Position numbers and translations under genes: made by a program. A stretch of DNA of 64,000 nucleotides, taken from positions 124,488 to 188,487 of the forward strand of contig JAJEKB010020218.1 of assembly GCA_022393335.1 (NCBI GenBank). Reading direction: 5' to 3'. The first letter of the stretch is position 1. The number at the start of each line of letters is the position of its first letter. This document shows positions 12,284-24,212 of the stretch, in pieces. The notes under the pieces were generated by a model. The model made no database searches. It was not told where the DNA came from and saw nothing but the letters and a program-made list of their open reading frames with translations. This stretch comes from Macrotrachela quadricornifera (taxonomy: Eukaryota > Rotifera > Eurotatoria > Philodinida > Philodinidae).

Positions 12284-12465
12284 TTTTTTATTTCTCGGAT
12301 TTTTCGTTAGAATGAATGAAAACGAAATTTATTTTTTGTTTTACGTTTCTGTTAAAAAAGTAATTTTTGGTTTTAATCCTTTGTTTTTCGTTTTCAAAAA
12401 AAATTAATTGATTTTTGTTGAAGGTGCGGAAAGAAATTTCGTTATAGCATCAAAAAACAAAAGGT

Positions 12466-14370
12466 TTCAGTGCAATCCTTGGGGCATTAAGCTGTGAAAT
12501 AAGATGAAGGCTTTTTAATTGTGTGTCCAAGCCCAGCAATATTGATCACGATCCCCATCAATGTCAAAAAAGCAGCGTGTCAAAATATCTCTCACAGTTT
12601 GTCACGATGGAGAATTTTTTCGTTATGTCTGTCATAATCTGTGGGACGGTCTGGGGTCCCACTTTTCCACCTATGTACTTCAACACTTATTTACAATCGT
12701 GTTTCACAAAAATTGAAGGCACTTAGTACAGACAGTTTAGTGCACTTGAGAAAGAACCTTTATTGCTAGATGTAATCCGCTTTTTGCCTCAGCCAACTTT
12801 TTGGAAGATGAACTCCACTGAACAGAAAAGCTAGACCAATCAATTGATTGAAGATCGTATCTCTGCTTACAAAAAGAGTGTACAGAGTAATATTACAGTT
12901 CTGAAGTGCTTGTAAAACAGGCTACGGCTTATAAAGACCCACAATGATCCAAAAGCATGAGCAACACTCCCACCGAGAGCCACCATCGTTCACGATGACC
13001 CAGCAGAAGTCAAATCTTTTTTCAAACAGTTACATCATATAGGCTAATGTGGTGAAAATGTAATTTCGGTGAATCCACGAAGACCTAAAAGAGCCCCGAA
13101 AGTCATATCCAGAGACCATCTCCACTATAAAATGAGAAAGGTCCCAGGACAATCAAATTTCTCCTTGATATTGGATTGACGGCATTACAGAACTGCGAAT
13201 TTTAATAGTGCAGATATCCTGTGGATAAAATTTTCTAGTTTTTTTGGGTCTTTATGAACGGTGGTGGTCTTCGTGAACATATTTGCTGTACTTTTTGGTC
13301 TTCGTGGATTCACCGAAATTACATATTCAGCACATTAGCCTATATGATGTCACTCTTCGAAAAAAGATTTAACTTCTGTTGGGTAATCGTGAACGGTGGT
13401 GGCTCTTCATGTGAGTGTTGCACAAATACCCAGTTTTGATTAACATGCCAGATGCACATTATCAGTTCATTTGCGTGTAAGAATCTTCTATGCCTTCCAC
13501 AAATAGAACACCTTCTTAAACCCATATATACTCAAGTAAAACTTTCGTACGCGAGGAAAAAAATGCGGATACACTGGTCAAAATCTGATGAAGTATTGTG
13601 CCCAATGTCGGGGAAGCCGACATATATCACCCTCTAGGAGCATTGGCAACATCAAGGTTTTTCGTTCTCAATAAGATGAGTCTTGCTACGAGTTTCTGTC
13701 AAGTTCCTAATCGTAGTGTATAAGATCTCAACAATTAATAAGCGAAGCTGCATGAGTTCGTCACAACTTACTCGTGACTGTACCATCTTCACTCGAATCC
13801 TTCTGAATTCGACGCAAGGTTAGAAAACGAGAATTTTTTATTTCGTCTAAAATGTAATAATCGGATGTGCTTACATATTTAAATGAAAGAGAGAAATGGA
13901 AGGTCTAGCTGAAATTAGCATTACATGCGTAGCTGACTATTTGTTAACTGCTGTCTTCATGACGAATGATGACTTATGCTTCGAAGGGTAAAATGAAAAA
14001 AAATAATAAGGAGAGATTTTAAAGGGGGGCTAACAAAAAAAAAGCATTCAGTGCAATTCCTGCGGGATTAAAATGTGAAACACGATGGGGCAACTTTAGT
14101 CATAAACGAAAACTCTTCCCACATTTATCACGACTCACGATAGAACCGAAGGAACAGTATTTTCAAGTGTCCATGACGATCTATGACGGGGTCCAAAAAA
14201 TTAGAATATTTCTATCACATTTTGTGACAACGTAGAAGGCTTTCCGACATGCCTATCATGATCTATGGAGCGGGCTGAAGGAGGAGTTCACTTTTTCGTC
14301 TATATAAATAAAGGCTTATTTACAATTGTGTTTCACATAGGAAAGAACGAAGGTCCGTTACATATAGATT
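12466..14370. repeat. Direct repeat pair (about 12466-12740 and 14040-14370)
   Basis: Both segments start with CAGTGCAAT.CCT.. and end with a shared block CTTATTTACAAT.GTGTTTCACA. In between they share diverged stretches such as the ATGATCTGTGG-like region. They look like two old copies of one dispersed repeat. No coding capacity is seen. Confidence 0.55.
12956..13424. repeat. Foldback repeat with about 130-bp arms
   Basis: The left arm at about 12956-13086 and the right arm at about 13297-13424 are inverted copies. GGTGAATCCACGAAGACC on the left pairs with GGTCTTCGTGGATTCACC on the right, and CATATAGGCTAATGTG pairs with CACATTAGCCTATATG. The spacer is about 210 bp and contains a partial further copy (13250-13275). 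The short frames here are repeat sequence. Confidence 0.75.
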
Positions 14371-14374
14371 TTTC

Positions 14375-15355
14375 AATCTTTTCCGAATACAGGTTAATTA
14401 CGTTATTTTTAATAGTTGTGTGACTTGCTGTATTCATGGAAGAAATTGAAAGTTTCTTATTTTGATACAGTTAGATAGAGCATCGCCTTCTCTATCGCAC
14501 CTGAGGGTTTACATTTTATGTCATTCGGTTCTAGTCCAAAAACTTGATGAATTTCAAGAGCAGTCCAAAATTTTTCTTTAAGGAAGCAAGTTTCAGATGA
14601 TGATGAGGAGTGGTTAAATAGCCATGTATTGTATCTTTTTGCATGTTTTACCAGAAACAAAATATCCCTGAAGATGCAGCATGAAAAATTCCAGGATCTG
14701 CACGGTAAATCTCATTCTAATTGTAGACCTTTTGTATTCAGAAAAGCAAAATCCAGTGAGACCAACTTTTTGCTATCACAAAAAAATCAATTTTTTTACA
14801 TGAAGAAATATTCATTTAATTAGTTTCATATTTTTATCACCTAATATATCTTCGTAAAAAAACAATGCATACCAAAAGATGCAGCGTGACAAACTCTACA
14901 ATTTAGACAGTAAAGCTTATTGAAATTGTTTAAAAAAGTTAAAATAAAGATACTGTCGGACGAATTTTCGCACGGTCAAAGTTTCGACGCTCAAAATTTT
15001 GTCCATTTTGAAAACAAATACTAAAAATATAAAACAAATGGTCTTGTTTAAATTGTAGAGCCTTTCATGCTGCATCTTCAGGGATATCTTGTTTCTAGTA
15101 AAACATGGCTATTTAACCACTCCTCACCATCATCTGAAACTTGCTTCCTTAAAAAAAGATTTTGAACTGCTCTTGAAATTCATTAAGTTTTTGAACTAAA
15201 ATCAAATGAAATAAAATATAAACCCTATGGTTCGATAGAGCAGTCAACGCTCTATCTAACTGTATCAAAATAAGAAACTTTCAATTTCTTCCATGAATAC
15301 AGCAATCTACACAAAACCATTGAAAATAAGGTAATCAATCCGTATTTTTTTGGCA
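14375..15355. repeat. Foldback repeat with about 310-bp arms, plus a third partial copy
   Basis: The left arm (about 14375-14690) and right arm (about 15050-15355) are inverted copies. GATACAGTTAGATAGAGC on the left pairs with GCTCTATCTAACTGTATC on the right, and CTGAAGATGCAGCATGAAA pairs with its complement. A third, direct copy of part of the right arm lies at about 15550-15690. The recurring GATGCAGCRTGA motif also occurs in the 24.2-24.7 kb foldback, which suggests one family. Confidence 0.75.
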
Positions 15356-15689
15356 ATCACCTGGCAGCGCTAAAAGTTGATATAGGCTAACTCTTCTATA
15401 GATAGCTCAAAGCTCTTATATCAAACGTCGTTCATAATTGTACTTTGTTTTCGTTTATATGTATGAGAGAAATAACTATCAAGAACAACATTAACAACCT
15501 TCAAAAATTTTTTGCATAGCTCTTTGCGATAAATTGGAACCTATACCAAGGTTTTGATCCAGAGCCAGAGAAAATAAAATGTGAGTTATATGGTTTGATA
15601 GAGTAGGCGATGCTCTATCGAACTGTGTTAAAATACGAAACTTCCACTATTCTACGTAAATACAGCGAACTACACAAAATTATTAAGTA

Positions 15690-16600
15690 CTAGTGATAGT
15701 ACCAGGTGTTGCTCGGAAAATCTCCATACTGGAAACTTACCATGTCAGAAAACGACAGAAGATGTATAGAAGGCTTGACGAAGCCCTTTTCATCTATTAT
15801 TACTACATGTCCTACCATCCATACACTTACATTCATTTTTAAATCGGATATTTCAGTAAATAGTGTGGCTGTCTTTCTCTTAATTCATGCGTATCGCTAT
15901 ACTTTATACCGACACCCAGTGCAAAAAAAGTGACACTAAGAGGTGGATACTCTAACAATGGCAGCAGATGCTCCAAAGTTTTTGAAAGATTAGAAAAAAT
16001 TGCAATGTATCATAACCTGTGTGAAATTTCAGCCCAACCGTCTGGCCGCTCATCCTGATCCCCTCTCGATCTTCCTCTAGATCTAAGAGTATGCCATGAA
16101 AAGTTTGGCACTGCTAGATCGTGCGGTGTTCAAATATCTAACAAACGGGCAGGGAGACACGCACAACTTCTTTATATATACAGATTATGAGTTATGAGTA
16201 ATGGAATCTTATCTCACTTGTTGCCTTCGTCATTCGATGAAAATTTTCACTCCTGTGATTGCTCTTCATTTTACACATTCCATTCGTTTTCTTTAGATTA
16301 TCCTAAAATGTGGTATGGCCAATGGCAAAAAGCACATGTTTTATATACTTTCGTTCTTGAATTATTGAGAAAACAATAATACGCAAAAATTCTCTGAAAA
16401 AAGCATTTACTGTAGTAAATCCAACAATAGGAGAGGAAAAGCCCCTCCCTTTGAGATGAAAATTTTGGGTTGAAAAGCATCTTGTAACCTTCTCCGGCTC
16501 GAAAAGGTATTTTTTGCAAAATTTCATTGCATTTAGTCGTACCGTGTTGAAATGCATAACGAACAAACACAAACACAAACTTTCTTCTTTATATATATAG
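15690..16600 (-). mobile_element. Composite Helitron-like non-autonomous element
   Basis: Read on the minus strand, the element ends with CCGAGCAAC followed by a GGT-containing block and a terminal CTAG at 15690, directly followed by T. This is the Helitron 3' end pattern. There are two Helitron-like 5' ends in the same orientation, each beginning with TC after an A and running into an ATATATAAAGAAG block: one at 16184, giving a 495-bp unit, and one at 16600, giving a 911-bp unit. No Rep/helicase is encoded. The same architecture and sizes recur at 38401-39307 on the plus strand. The short frames inside (16298-16629) are element sequence. Confidence 0.7.
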
Positions 16601-16601
16601 A

Positions 16602-17388
16602 TAAAAAACATCATTTTTCTTTTGATCAATCAATAGTTGATTGACATATATAATAGTTTATATGCTACAATTATTTTGAATCATTACAAAAAACCGTATT
16701 ATTACTTATCAACTAAAATATCTATTGACACAAGTTTCCGTAATATAATATGTTAACATTGGAATCCTTTTTTTGTCAAATAAAAATTCTGTTAATTATC
16801 TTTGTTTTTATTCTCTCTCTATTAACTGTGTGATAAAGTATAATGCCATGAAATTATTTGCCTGGATATACTTCAAATATAGGTGTTCTCTAGACATTGT
16901 ATAGATCGAATTCTATTGTTTGGCAGGATTTTGCAGTCTGATTGACCTCTATGCTACCTTCATATTGATAAAAGGTATTTATTTTTTGCTATTATATATC
17001 CTTATAGAAGGATACATACAAGAATATAATGTTATGATGAATGATAGAGAGAGTCTTTGTAGGTATACTGAGGTTGGTTGCAATAAAAATAGAAAAGCAA
17101 ATATTTTTTTATAGTATTCAATTGGAAGATAATATTGAAATGAAAGAACTAAAATAAATATGAAAGTTAATTGATTGTCAGCATTTACCTGAATGTATTT
17201 TCTCTTTCTAATACTTAAGACAAATTTAAGTTGTATCTAATAACAAATATACCTGATGGAAACTCTTAATGAAGATCTAAATTGATCGTAGTAGCTTATT
17301 TAAAGAATTTTTTGTGGTCTTTATCTACTCTTATCCTTAATACAAGAATATTTAACGATTTCGTATTTAATCTTTAATCGAAAAAATA
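16602..17388. other. Intergenic, no gene seen
   Basis: AT-rich DNA downstream of the minus-strand gene that follows. Only short chance frames occur, and I recognise no repeats. Confidence 0.5.
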
Positions 17389-18252
17389 TTAACAGTGAAG
17401 AAATATTATGATAATTGTCAATAAATTCATTAAAGATTTAAGTGAAACGACGGTAGCAACAGATGATGGTGTGCTAAAGTATTTGTCAAAATCAAAACTG
17501 ATGTTGCTTGCCTGACGAATCTTGTTTAAATTAATGATAGAATTGCATTGTCCTGCTTTCTGGCAAGTGAGTTTAACTGCTTCTCTTGAATGCGATCGAT
17601 TTTCAAGCAAAAAACCAATACTATGCGCAATTTCATTAGTGTTTAACCAGTCTGCAACACATGTTGCACAAATCTCATCGTGTTCCGATTCAGAATTTTC
17701 CAAATGGATCGAGCATCGATGACAGCGATCAATATCCACTTGATCACATTCATCAGGATCTGTTACATTTGAAAAAGGATAACATTCAGCAGCTGAATCA
17801 TTGGTGAACGGAATAACAGGAACAAGTAAAGATTTCAATTCTTCAGCGAATCGTTCGCTAAGTGTAATCGAATTAAGTAAACGTTTCAAAGTATCGATAT
17901 TATTACATTTATCCGATGTTGTACATTCGTAATGAATTTGATGTGACAAGTCTGAAGATGAATTATCATTATTTAAATCAAAATGAGTAGCCATGACAAG
18001 TGCTTCACCACCTATAGGAGGAATTAAATTATCAGAGCTAACTTGGATTTGACTGCGAACTGGATTTCGTAACCAATTAATAGAAAGTGTACATCGTCCA
18101 CTATAAGGAACATCTGTACATTCAGTGAAAGTTGGGAGAGTATCGGCTGTTACTGAATAACTTAATTCCATAGTTGAGCAATCATTGCATACCAATGATG
18201 ATACAAAATAGGGATATACGAACAATGACAAACAGAATACGACGTAGAACAT
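17389..18252 (-). CDS. Secreted, probably GPI-anchored protein with two Ly6/uPAR-like modules
   Basis: Single exon, 287 aa. Residues 1-19 are a signal peptide, with cleavage expected just before LVCNDC. The last about 25 residues are strongly hydrophobic (LLTIIIIFLHC) and end the protein, which is the layout of a GPI-anchored protein. Between them are two cysteine modules. The first has C22, C25, C45, C54, C110 and C116, ending DKCN. The second has C157, C169, C177, C180, C195, C198, C230 and C236, ending GQCN. An opening C-x2-C and a closing C-x5-CN are hallmarks of the Ly6/uPAR (LU, three-finger) fold. The modules are larger than typical LU domains, so the fold assignment is an inference. 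Several N-x-S/T sites suggest glycosylation. A smaller LU-like gene lies at 22718-23289 on the same strand. A role at the cell surface is likely; the partner is unknown. Confidence 0.75.
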   Translation of the reverse strand: MFYVVFCLSLFVYPYFVSSLVCNDCSTMELSYSVTADTLPTFTECTDVPYSGRCTLSINWLRNPVRSQIQVSSDNLIPPIGGEALVMATHFDLNNDNSSSDLSHQIHYECTTSDKCNNIDTLKRLLNSITLSERFAEELKSLLVPVIPFTNDSAAECYPFSNVTDPDECDQVDIDRCHRCSIHLENSESEHDEICATCVADWLNTNEIAHSIGFLLENRSHSREAVKLTCQKAGQCNSIINLNKIRQASNISFDFDKYFSTPSSVATVVSLKSLMNLLTIIIIFLHC

Positions 18253-18365
18253 GTCTTTTCAAGTTAAGATAGGGTATATGTGTGTGCTTATTGCGCCATA
18301 TTCTACCTTTATGTTTTATTTACATAGAAGATAAGAAACTGATATAATTTTAAAGGTAGAGAAAC

Positions 18366-18375
18366 TATATAAAAG
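18366..18375 (+). promoter_or_regulatory. TATA-like box (plus strand)
   Basis: CTATATAAAAGGGG followed by GA-rich sequence, about 650 bp upstream of the F-box start at 19025. If used, the 5' UTR would contain the hairpin at 18534-18624. It would also contain a possible UTR intron from about 18917 to 19018, ending in a pyrimidine-rich tract and CAAG just before the ATG. Confidence 0.3.
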
Positions 18376-18533
18376 GGGAGAAGGAGAAAGAAAAAAGAAA
18401 ATATTCGGTTGATTGTAGTCTCTTGTTTTGGTGCTGAAGAATTGTAGATGAACAAATGTATTTTATACATGTGATTATTCACTACTGTCTTTGATTAGTT
18501 TTTGTCTTTCTATTAAATAAGTGTTTGAAAGTG

Positions 18534-18624
18534 AGTAGTGTCATATATCCAAGATTTTGGAGATGCCGCATCTCCTGAGGAAGACGCGGTGGTATCTCCA
18601 AAATCCTGGATATATGACACTACT
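18534..18624. repeat. Near-perfect hairpin, stem about 36 bp
   Basis: AGTAGTGTCATATATCCA on the left pairs with its complement on the right, continuing through GATTTTGGAGAT with one mismatch. The loop is about 17 nt. It sits between two divergent genes. The frame 18538-18840 passes through it and is probably not coding. Confidence 0.8.
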
Positions 18625-19024
18625 CCTTATAATATAGATTGCAGGAGAGTGTACATAGATGGTCATTTCATATGTATACGTATATGTTATGTATATTTCT
18701 TTTTCCCGTTCTATGACCAATCAGGTGGAAGTTCTCGAACTGAAAAAGTTTGTCTATTAGAATATAGATCGTTTTATGCAATTGATGACGTGATAGAACG
18801 TGAGAAAATATCCGAATCAAAAGAATTTATTCATTTCTGATGATTCGAAAGAACGAAAAGAAGAAAAAGAAATTTCAAGAGAGAATGACTCAACGATCTT
18901 ACACAACCATCAATAGGTAGTGGGAAAAATGATGACTCACAATGACGTCATTTTCCTTTACACTATACTCGACTGTATTTCAACGCATACTTCGATTATT
19001 TCTTTTTTCACACATCAAGACAAT

Positions 19025-20050
19025 ATGAGCAATAACATTGCAGTTACATCACGTATTGAGTTCTTACCTAACGAAATATTATTGAATATATTCTCCTATT
19101 TGTCTTCGTCTCATCTGTATACTAGTTTTCATCTATTGAATCGTCGTTTTACGTCAATTTTACATGAAATTAATGTTAAATGTAAAGTGAAAAATGATAA
19201 CTCATTGGACATAAAGTATGCTTACTTTTTTGCTTCGAGTACCATTTGTCTTTCATTGTATGAATGTAAATACATCGATCTAACTCGATTTTCTTGTATT
19301 CAATCATTAATTCTATACAATCCAGGAAGAGAATTAGTGCAGAAAATTCGTCCTGAATTTTTTCAACATCTGAAAGAATTAATTATCAATGGTGGTCATC
19401 GTGCCATTACTCAATGGTGGACTCCACTTCATAATAATGTTTTTTCGAATGGTTTTCCAAATTTATATAAAGTTTGTTTGACATCTGTTTCTCTTCCATC
19501 AACAATGACAAAATGGACTGGAAGTTTATCAATTCGTGAATTAGAAATTTGTTGGTTTAATCGATCTCGTTTTCTTCCAGCACTTTTCTTTGCCTGTCCA
19601 AATTTATACAAACTTAAATTAATCATCGATCAATTCTATTCGACTGAAACATTAGAATACACAACTGATGCATTGTTATCAATTGATGAAAATACCATTC
19701 CACAGAATTCTATTCTTCATAATAATCTTCTATATTTAGAAGTTGAATGTGTTATTTCAGTGGGGCGTTTGGAATTCCTCGAGTCATTACTCAAATGTTT
19801 TCCTGATTTAAAACAACTTCGAATTACAATTTATCCTTTACAAAATTATTCGATTTCATGTGACGAAATTGGACGTCTACTACGGACTTATACACCGAAA
19901 TTGAATTATTTCTATTGTCAATTACCTCTACACCATGTATTTGCATATGCTCTCGACGAAACATTTCATGAAAGTATTCAAAGGATACATCCTTTATTTA
20001 TAAATGTCGATTCACAAGATAGAATATATCTTATTATCAGTTCTACATGA
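19025..20050 (+). CDS. F-box protein, single exon (341 aa)
   Basis: The start is placed at the ATG at 19025, in front of SNNIAVTSRIEFLPNEIL. An earlier in-frame ATG at 18920 exists, but the intervening peptide has no family support and a plausible 5' UTR splice acceptor lies just before 19025. Residues about 10-45 are an F-box: LPNEILLNIFSYL, then LYTSFHLLNRRFTSIL. The F-box normally binds Skp1 and links a substrate to an SCF ubiquitin ligase. The remaining about 290 residues contain irregular leucine-rich segments (for example LKELII, IRELEICWF, LYKLKLIID, LLYLEVECV, LKQLRITIY), consistent with a degenerate LRR substrate-binding domain. There is no frameshift. It resembles the F-box heads at 45502-44327 and 50121-51294 in design but is a distinct paralogue without LRR exons. 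Confidence 0.85.
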   Translation: MSNNIAVTSRIEFLPNEILLNIFSYLSSSHLYTSFHLLNRRFTSILHEINVKCKVKNDNSLDIKYAYFFASSTICLSLYECKYIDLTRFSCIQSLILYNPGRELVQKIRPEFFQHLKELIINGGHRAITQWWTPLHNNVFSNGFPNLYKVCLTSVSLPSTMTKWTGSLSIRELEICWFNRSRFLPALFFACPNLYKLKLIIDQFYSTETLEYTTDALLSIDENTIPQNSILHNNLLYLEVECVISVGRLEFLESLLKCFPDLKQLRITIYPLQNYSISCDEIGRLLRTYTPKLNYFYCQLPLHHVFAYALDETFHESIQRIHPLFINVDSQDRIYLIISST

Positions 20051-20099
20051 GTATTGAATCTATTAAAATAAATATTTCTAATTCAACAGAAAATTTTTG

Positions 20100-22700
20100 T
20101 TTATTTTGTTTCAAAGTGAAATATTCACTAAGATTGGATATTATGGAAATATTTGAATGAAGATGAAATGAAAATATTTTGAACTATTGAATTTATGCTA
20201 AACAAATCGATTAATTAAAAAATTCGAGCATCTGAGAACATTCAAATCTAAATAGATTTTGTTCCCTCGACTGAAGGGAGGGTGATCCGAAAAAAAAAAT
20301 AGTTTGTGGTAGTGTGACAGGGTCAAAGGTCAAAAAAACATGTTCTTTGAGGAACCAACAAGAAATCTTAACATTTCAACAAACGTTTTTGACGCCGAGG
20401 AATCGACTGATACTATTAGTTTTTGAATTTTTTCAAATAAGTTTTTTCTTTCAACCAAAGTGAGATTATATGAAAAATGCTAATAGGATTTCTTGTGTAT
20501 GTTTGTTTGTGCCAGATCATAGCGCGCAGGTTAAATAAGCGGAAGATTACAGAATCATTTTTCGCAATCTGGAGAATGGCCTAATTAAAATATTTTGATG
20601 TCGTATTTTGAACCAAGCACCTTTGTTGGGCTCCAGGCTTCATAGAATTGGATGTTTTCAAGCTCGCTTTCTTCATCAATCAGAGTTTTTCAAATGAGAA
20701 GTCAATTCGATTAAAGGCATTTTGGTGCTGTGCTTACAACCAATCAAAAATTTCACTTAATCATAGATTTTCATTGTTAGATTTAGGATATTGGAGATTT
20801 TATTAGGCTGAAAATGGAATGAATCAGAGTTTTTCGAGCTTACGCTGCTTTCCAATTATACTTTTTTAGGCCTAAATTTCAACTAATGATGAGTATTCGA
20901 TATTGAGTTCTTGACTAATTACATTAGTTTCAGGCTGGATGTTTAAGTACTCAGAAATCTATTAGTGGCTTACGTAAATAACGTTGTGTGACTAGGGCGT
21001 CTAGACTAGTCGTACAGAAAGATTGGAAAGTCGCAACGATAAATGACATAAATCGTAGAGAAAAAGCTAGAAAGAATGAAGAGATACGGATGCACAGAGG
21101 AGTGGCTAGTCGTTCATTTCTACTTTTAATTAAAATTGAGTATGTTCGAGAGTAATTTGGGGTTGTTCAAGCAAAACTAAGTCTATACGGAAACATCTCT
21201 AACTGTCTCCTCACTGTTGAATCGAGTATATGCCAAAGTGATAGACTTCAGCGAGCTATTAAATGCCCTCAAAGAGTTTGGTTTCCAAAACGTTTCAAGC
21301 AGAAATATACAATTATTAGTGTTATTAGTTTGGTTATACTACTGTACTAATATATCAGTAGTGCCAAACTTGAAAGTTAAATTCAAGTATTCAACTTTTC
21401 AAGTATTTTCTCTTCCTAGCGTTCCACAAACACGATAAACTGTCCGTGTGTGGCGCTGGTACGCCCTATTCCAGGATTTCACCCTCACCCGCAGGTGGCT
21501 CCGTAAGGTTCTACACCCTCAATGCCTCCCCTCTCCTTCTTCGAATACGTGAATAGTTCATTACTTGAATTCAAATTTCAAGTATTACATATATGCTCAC
21601 AGAAGTGGCTTCAAGTACCATCTTCATACATGTTTCGAAAACAATGGATTTACATATTTTACCTAGTATTAATCATTTTCAAGAGGATATTTCAGAAGAA
21701 TTCATACGAAATAAAACTCTGAAGAATGACTCTACAAAATGGTAAAAAAGATCATTTAAATTACTTCAATCGTTGCAGAGTTATTCACAATTTATTTTCA
21801 ATCGGAGTTTTTAAACACCCTGTATTAATAATGCATAAAAGTTTAAAAATGTCATCTGTGATGAAGAAAATGCGGATGCTTGATATTTTTTGAATTTGAG
21901 ATTGATAATCTTGCTTTTGGAAATCATAAAATGTGAAAAGTTTGTTCAGATTGAGTTGACTGTAGCACTACACTTATTGATGAATTATCTGACAACGATT
22001 CTCAAAATAAATAGAATGAATTCAGTCGAGGGTTAAACGAATTGCCATTGAGGAGCGTTACTTATTATTAATAATATTGATATTTTCGGTCTTTGTTTTA
22101 TTATTTTGATACCATGCTCATGATTTTAATTAAATTTATCAATATTCGTCTTAACGTAAGTATTTTTAACACTCAACGTACCATAAATAAAAAACTATCT
22201 ACTTCTTTTAAGGTTTAAGTTAAAGTAATATTGGATGGATTTACTTCTATCTGAGCTAAGTTATTTTTAATTTTAATTATGCAGATTTTTGAACCACCTG
22301 ATGATTTTTCTCCTTTAGCAAAAGAGAAATCCAAATTGTGGTCGTTATTTGAAATTTACACCCTCAGTTTCAGACAAAAACAATTGTGAGTCGCTCTTCA
22401 ATATATCTAAACTTATTCAACTTATAATTGAATATTATACATAGGCTGCAATATAACCCATGTTTATTGTCTTATGCTTGCCTTTTTTTCTTAATTTTGA
22501 GAGTAGGTGAGGTTGCGCCGAAAGATCTAGGAAATACTTTTAATCTCAAATATTTTTAATCAAATACTCAAGAAAATTTCTTTTATGTTGAACTGACCAT
22601 AATGCGAGAATTGGTAGAATTTTTAAATATATAATGTATTTAGAAATGATAAGCAGTGTCAGATTTAGATGAAATCCCAGAATAATAACGAGCAAGTTCA
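20100..22700. other. Intergenic, no gene seen
   Basis: 2.6 kb of AT-rich sequence. The short frames (for example 21217-21438 and 21522-21722) have no domain, signal or splice support. I recognise no clear terminal repeats. Confidence 0.5.
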
Positions 22701-22717
22701 AATGTTTTACGTATCAT

Positions 22718-23289
22718 TCAGTTCATACTTGTAGCAAAGTGGATAGTTTTAAAGAAAATGGAGCTAATAGTGAACGTGAACGGCGTTAACTTGACTAAAT
22801 GTAAATCTGCACCGTTGGGTCTATTGTTTCCTGTGCCATACGATCCATAATTAACATAAGTACATCCTGCACTTGGACATGTACTGCAGTAACTTGTGTA
22901 ACAGCAGGACCATACACCACTACATGAATATGTATAACCACTGACTGTTGTTGTGTATGGTGCTGTACTAGTACCGCACAAGGTCGTTGATGAAACGGCC
23001 GTGAGACCGAGCGATGTGCTGGATACTCCACTTCTAACACATGTTACATTGTACGTCTAAAATTTGTTGAAGAAATATAAAGATCAAGATGCGTTTTTTA
23101 ACTCTTACCAAACATACTGTTCCGGATGCCGTACCAGTGGGTGATCCATAACAGCCACTACACGCATAACAAGTGAGCGATTGTACTGAGCATATGGCTA
23201 GAAGATCAAGCATGATAATATTTTATTTAAGAGCTTTCAAAGTACTCACTGAAACAAAACATCAATATATAAAGACTGATTTGTACCAT
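22718..23289 (-). CDS. Small secreted Ly6/uPAR-like Cys-rich protein, three exons
   Basis: Exons 23289-23250, 23197-23109 and 23056-22718 join in phase (introns about 52 bp, GT..AG) to give 155 aa. Exon 1 starts MVQISLYILMFCF and exon 2 continues TICSVQSLTCYACSGC. Together they make a textbook signal peptide followed by the LTCYAC opening of Ly6/uPAR (LU) domains. Exon 3 carries further cysteines, including a CSGVWSCCYTSYCSTC cluster resembling the CC..C closing region of the fold. The body is rich in Thr, Ser and Tyr. The C-terminus is moderately hydrophobic; a GPI anchor is possible but not clear. It shares the LU theme with 17389-18252. Alternative: another small disulfide fold. The exon structure is well supported by phases and signal peptide; the fold is an inference. 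Confidence 0.75.
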
Positions 23290-23671
23290 TGTTCGGCGTT
23301 GATAAGTTTCAAATGTTGTTTTATCTACTATTTGCCTATTAAATGGCAAGATTATTGTGGTCTTATATAGAGTTGATGTTGGAAAGGATTCAACAGTCAT
23401 TTTTCAAGCAAAAAAAAAACTTTACATACAATATTTGCGTTTGTGTTGTCTTTGGCATACTTGCAACGTTTATTAATACAACTTTACATTTTCTTTGGCC
23501 TCTCTTTATACAAAAATCAGCCAAATCTGCGTATTGATGCTATTTTTCAGCGAAAATCGCCTGAGCTTCGGTGAATATGCGCACGCATAGAGATGTAAGC
23601 TGATAGATTGATCAGTAGCGGCTTGAAAATTTTGAAACTTCGAATACCATCAGGAGCGCAGCGGCTGTCGG

Positions 23672-23786
23672 ACGTTAAAAGTTGGTCTTTTAACGGATTT
23701 TCACGTAGTATTTGTCGTTTACACTTGAAGACGGAAAGAAACTCATGAGAGTCCGTTAAAAGACTAATTTTTAACATATTTTTAAG
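23672..23786. repeat. Short inverted repeat
   Basis: GTTAAAAGTTGGTCTTTTAACGG at its left end is matched by an inverted copy around 23752-23785. The arms are about 30 bp with a 45-bp spacer. Probably a minor foldback. Confidence 0.55.
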
Positions 23787-24212
23787 ATCAAAAATGTAAC
23801 ATTAAATTTCGTTAAATCTCAATTTAGGGAATCACTTTCACATGGGCTGAACGTTTCTAGTTTTCCTTCATTTTATAAGAGTTTTTCAATATGCTCTTCT
23901 TTTTATCTTCTGGAAGTCTTCTCCAATATGCCTGAAAGATGAATTTCTAGAAAACCGAAGTTTTTCTCTTTCTCATAGAGAAGAGTCTTGCAATCATAAA
24001 TTCTTTGCTTGCTTGGATGTTCGCAGAGGGTTGTAAGATAAATAAGGTAGAGGAATTCAAATCTGACGTCAGTTTTTAATAAAAAACGTTTGGTTTTATG
24101 AAGTTTGATTCTGACTTTTTATAAATAAATAACTTCATGGGAGTTTAGAAGTACGATTTCTACGAGACAAAAGCTAGAGTGTCTTTAGAGGAGCGTTACT
24201 TGTATTGTTATG

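Noticed and set aside
16298..16629. Overlapping 92- and 108-codon minus frames
   Set aside because: They lie within the Helitron-like element, overlap in two frames and lack recognisable motifs.
18538..18840. 100-codon open frame upstream of the F-box gene
   Set aside because: It begins inside a perfect hairpin and has no domain, signal peptide or family resemblance.
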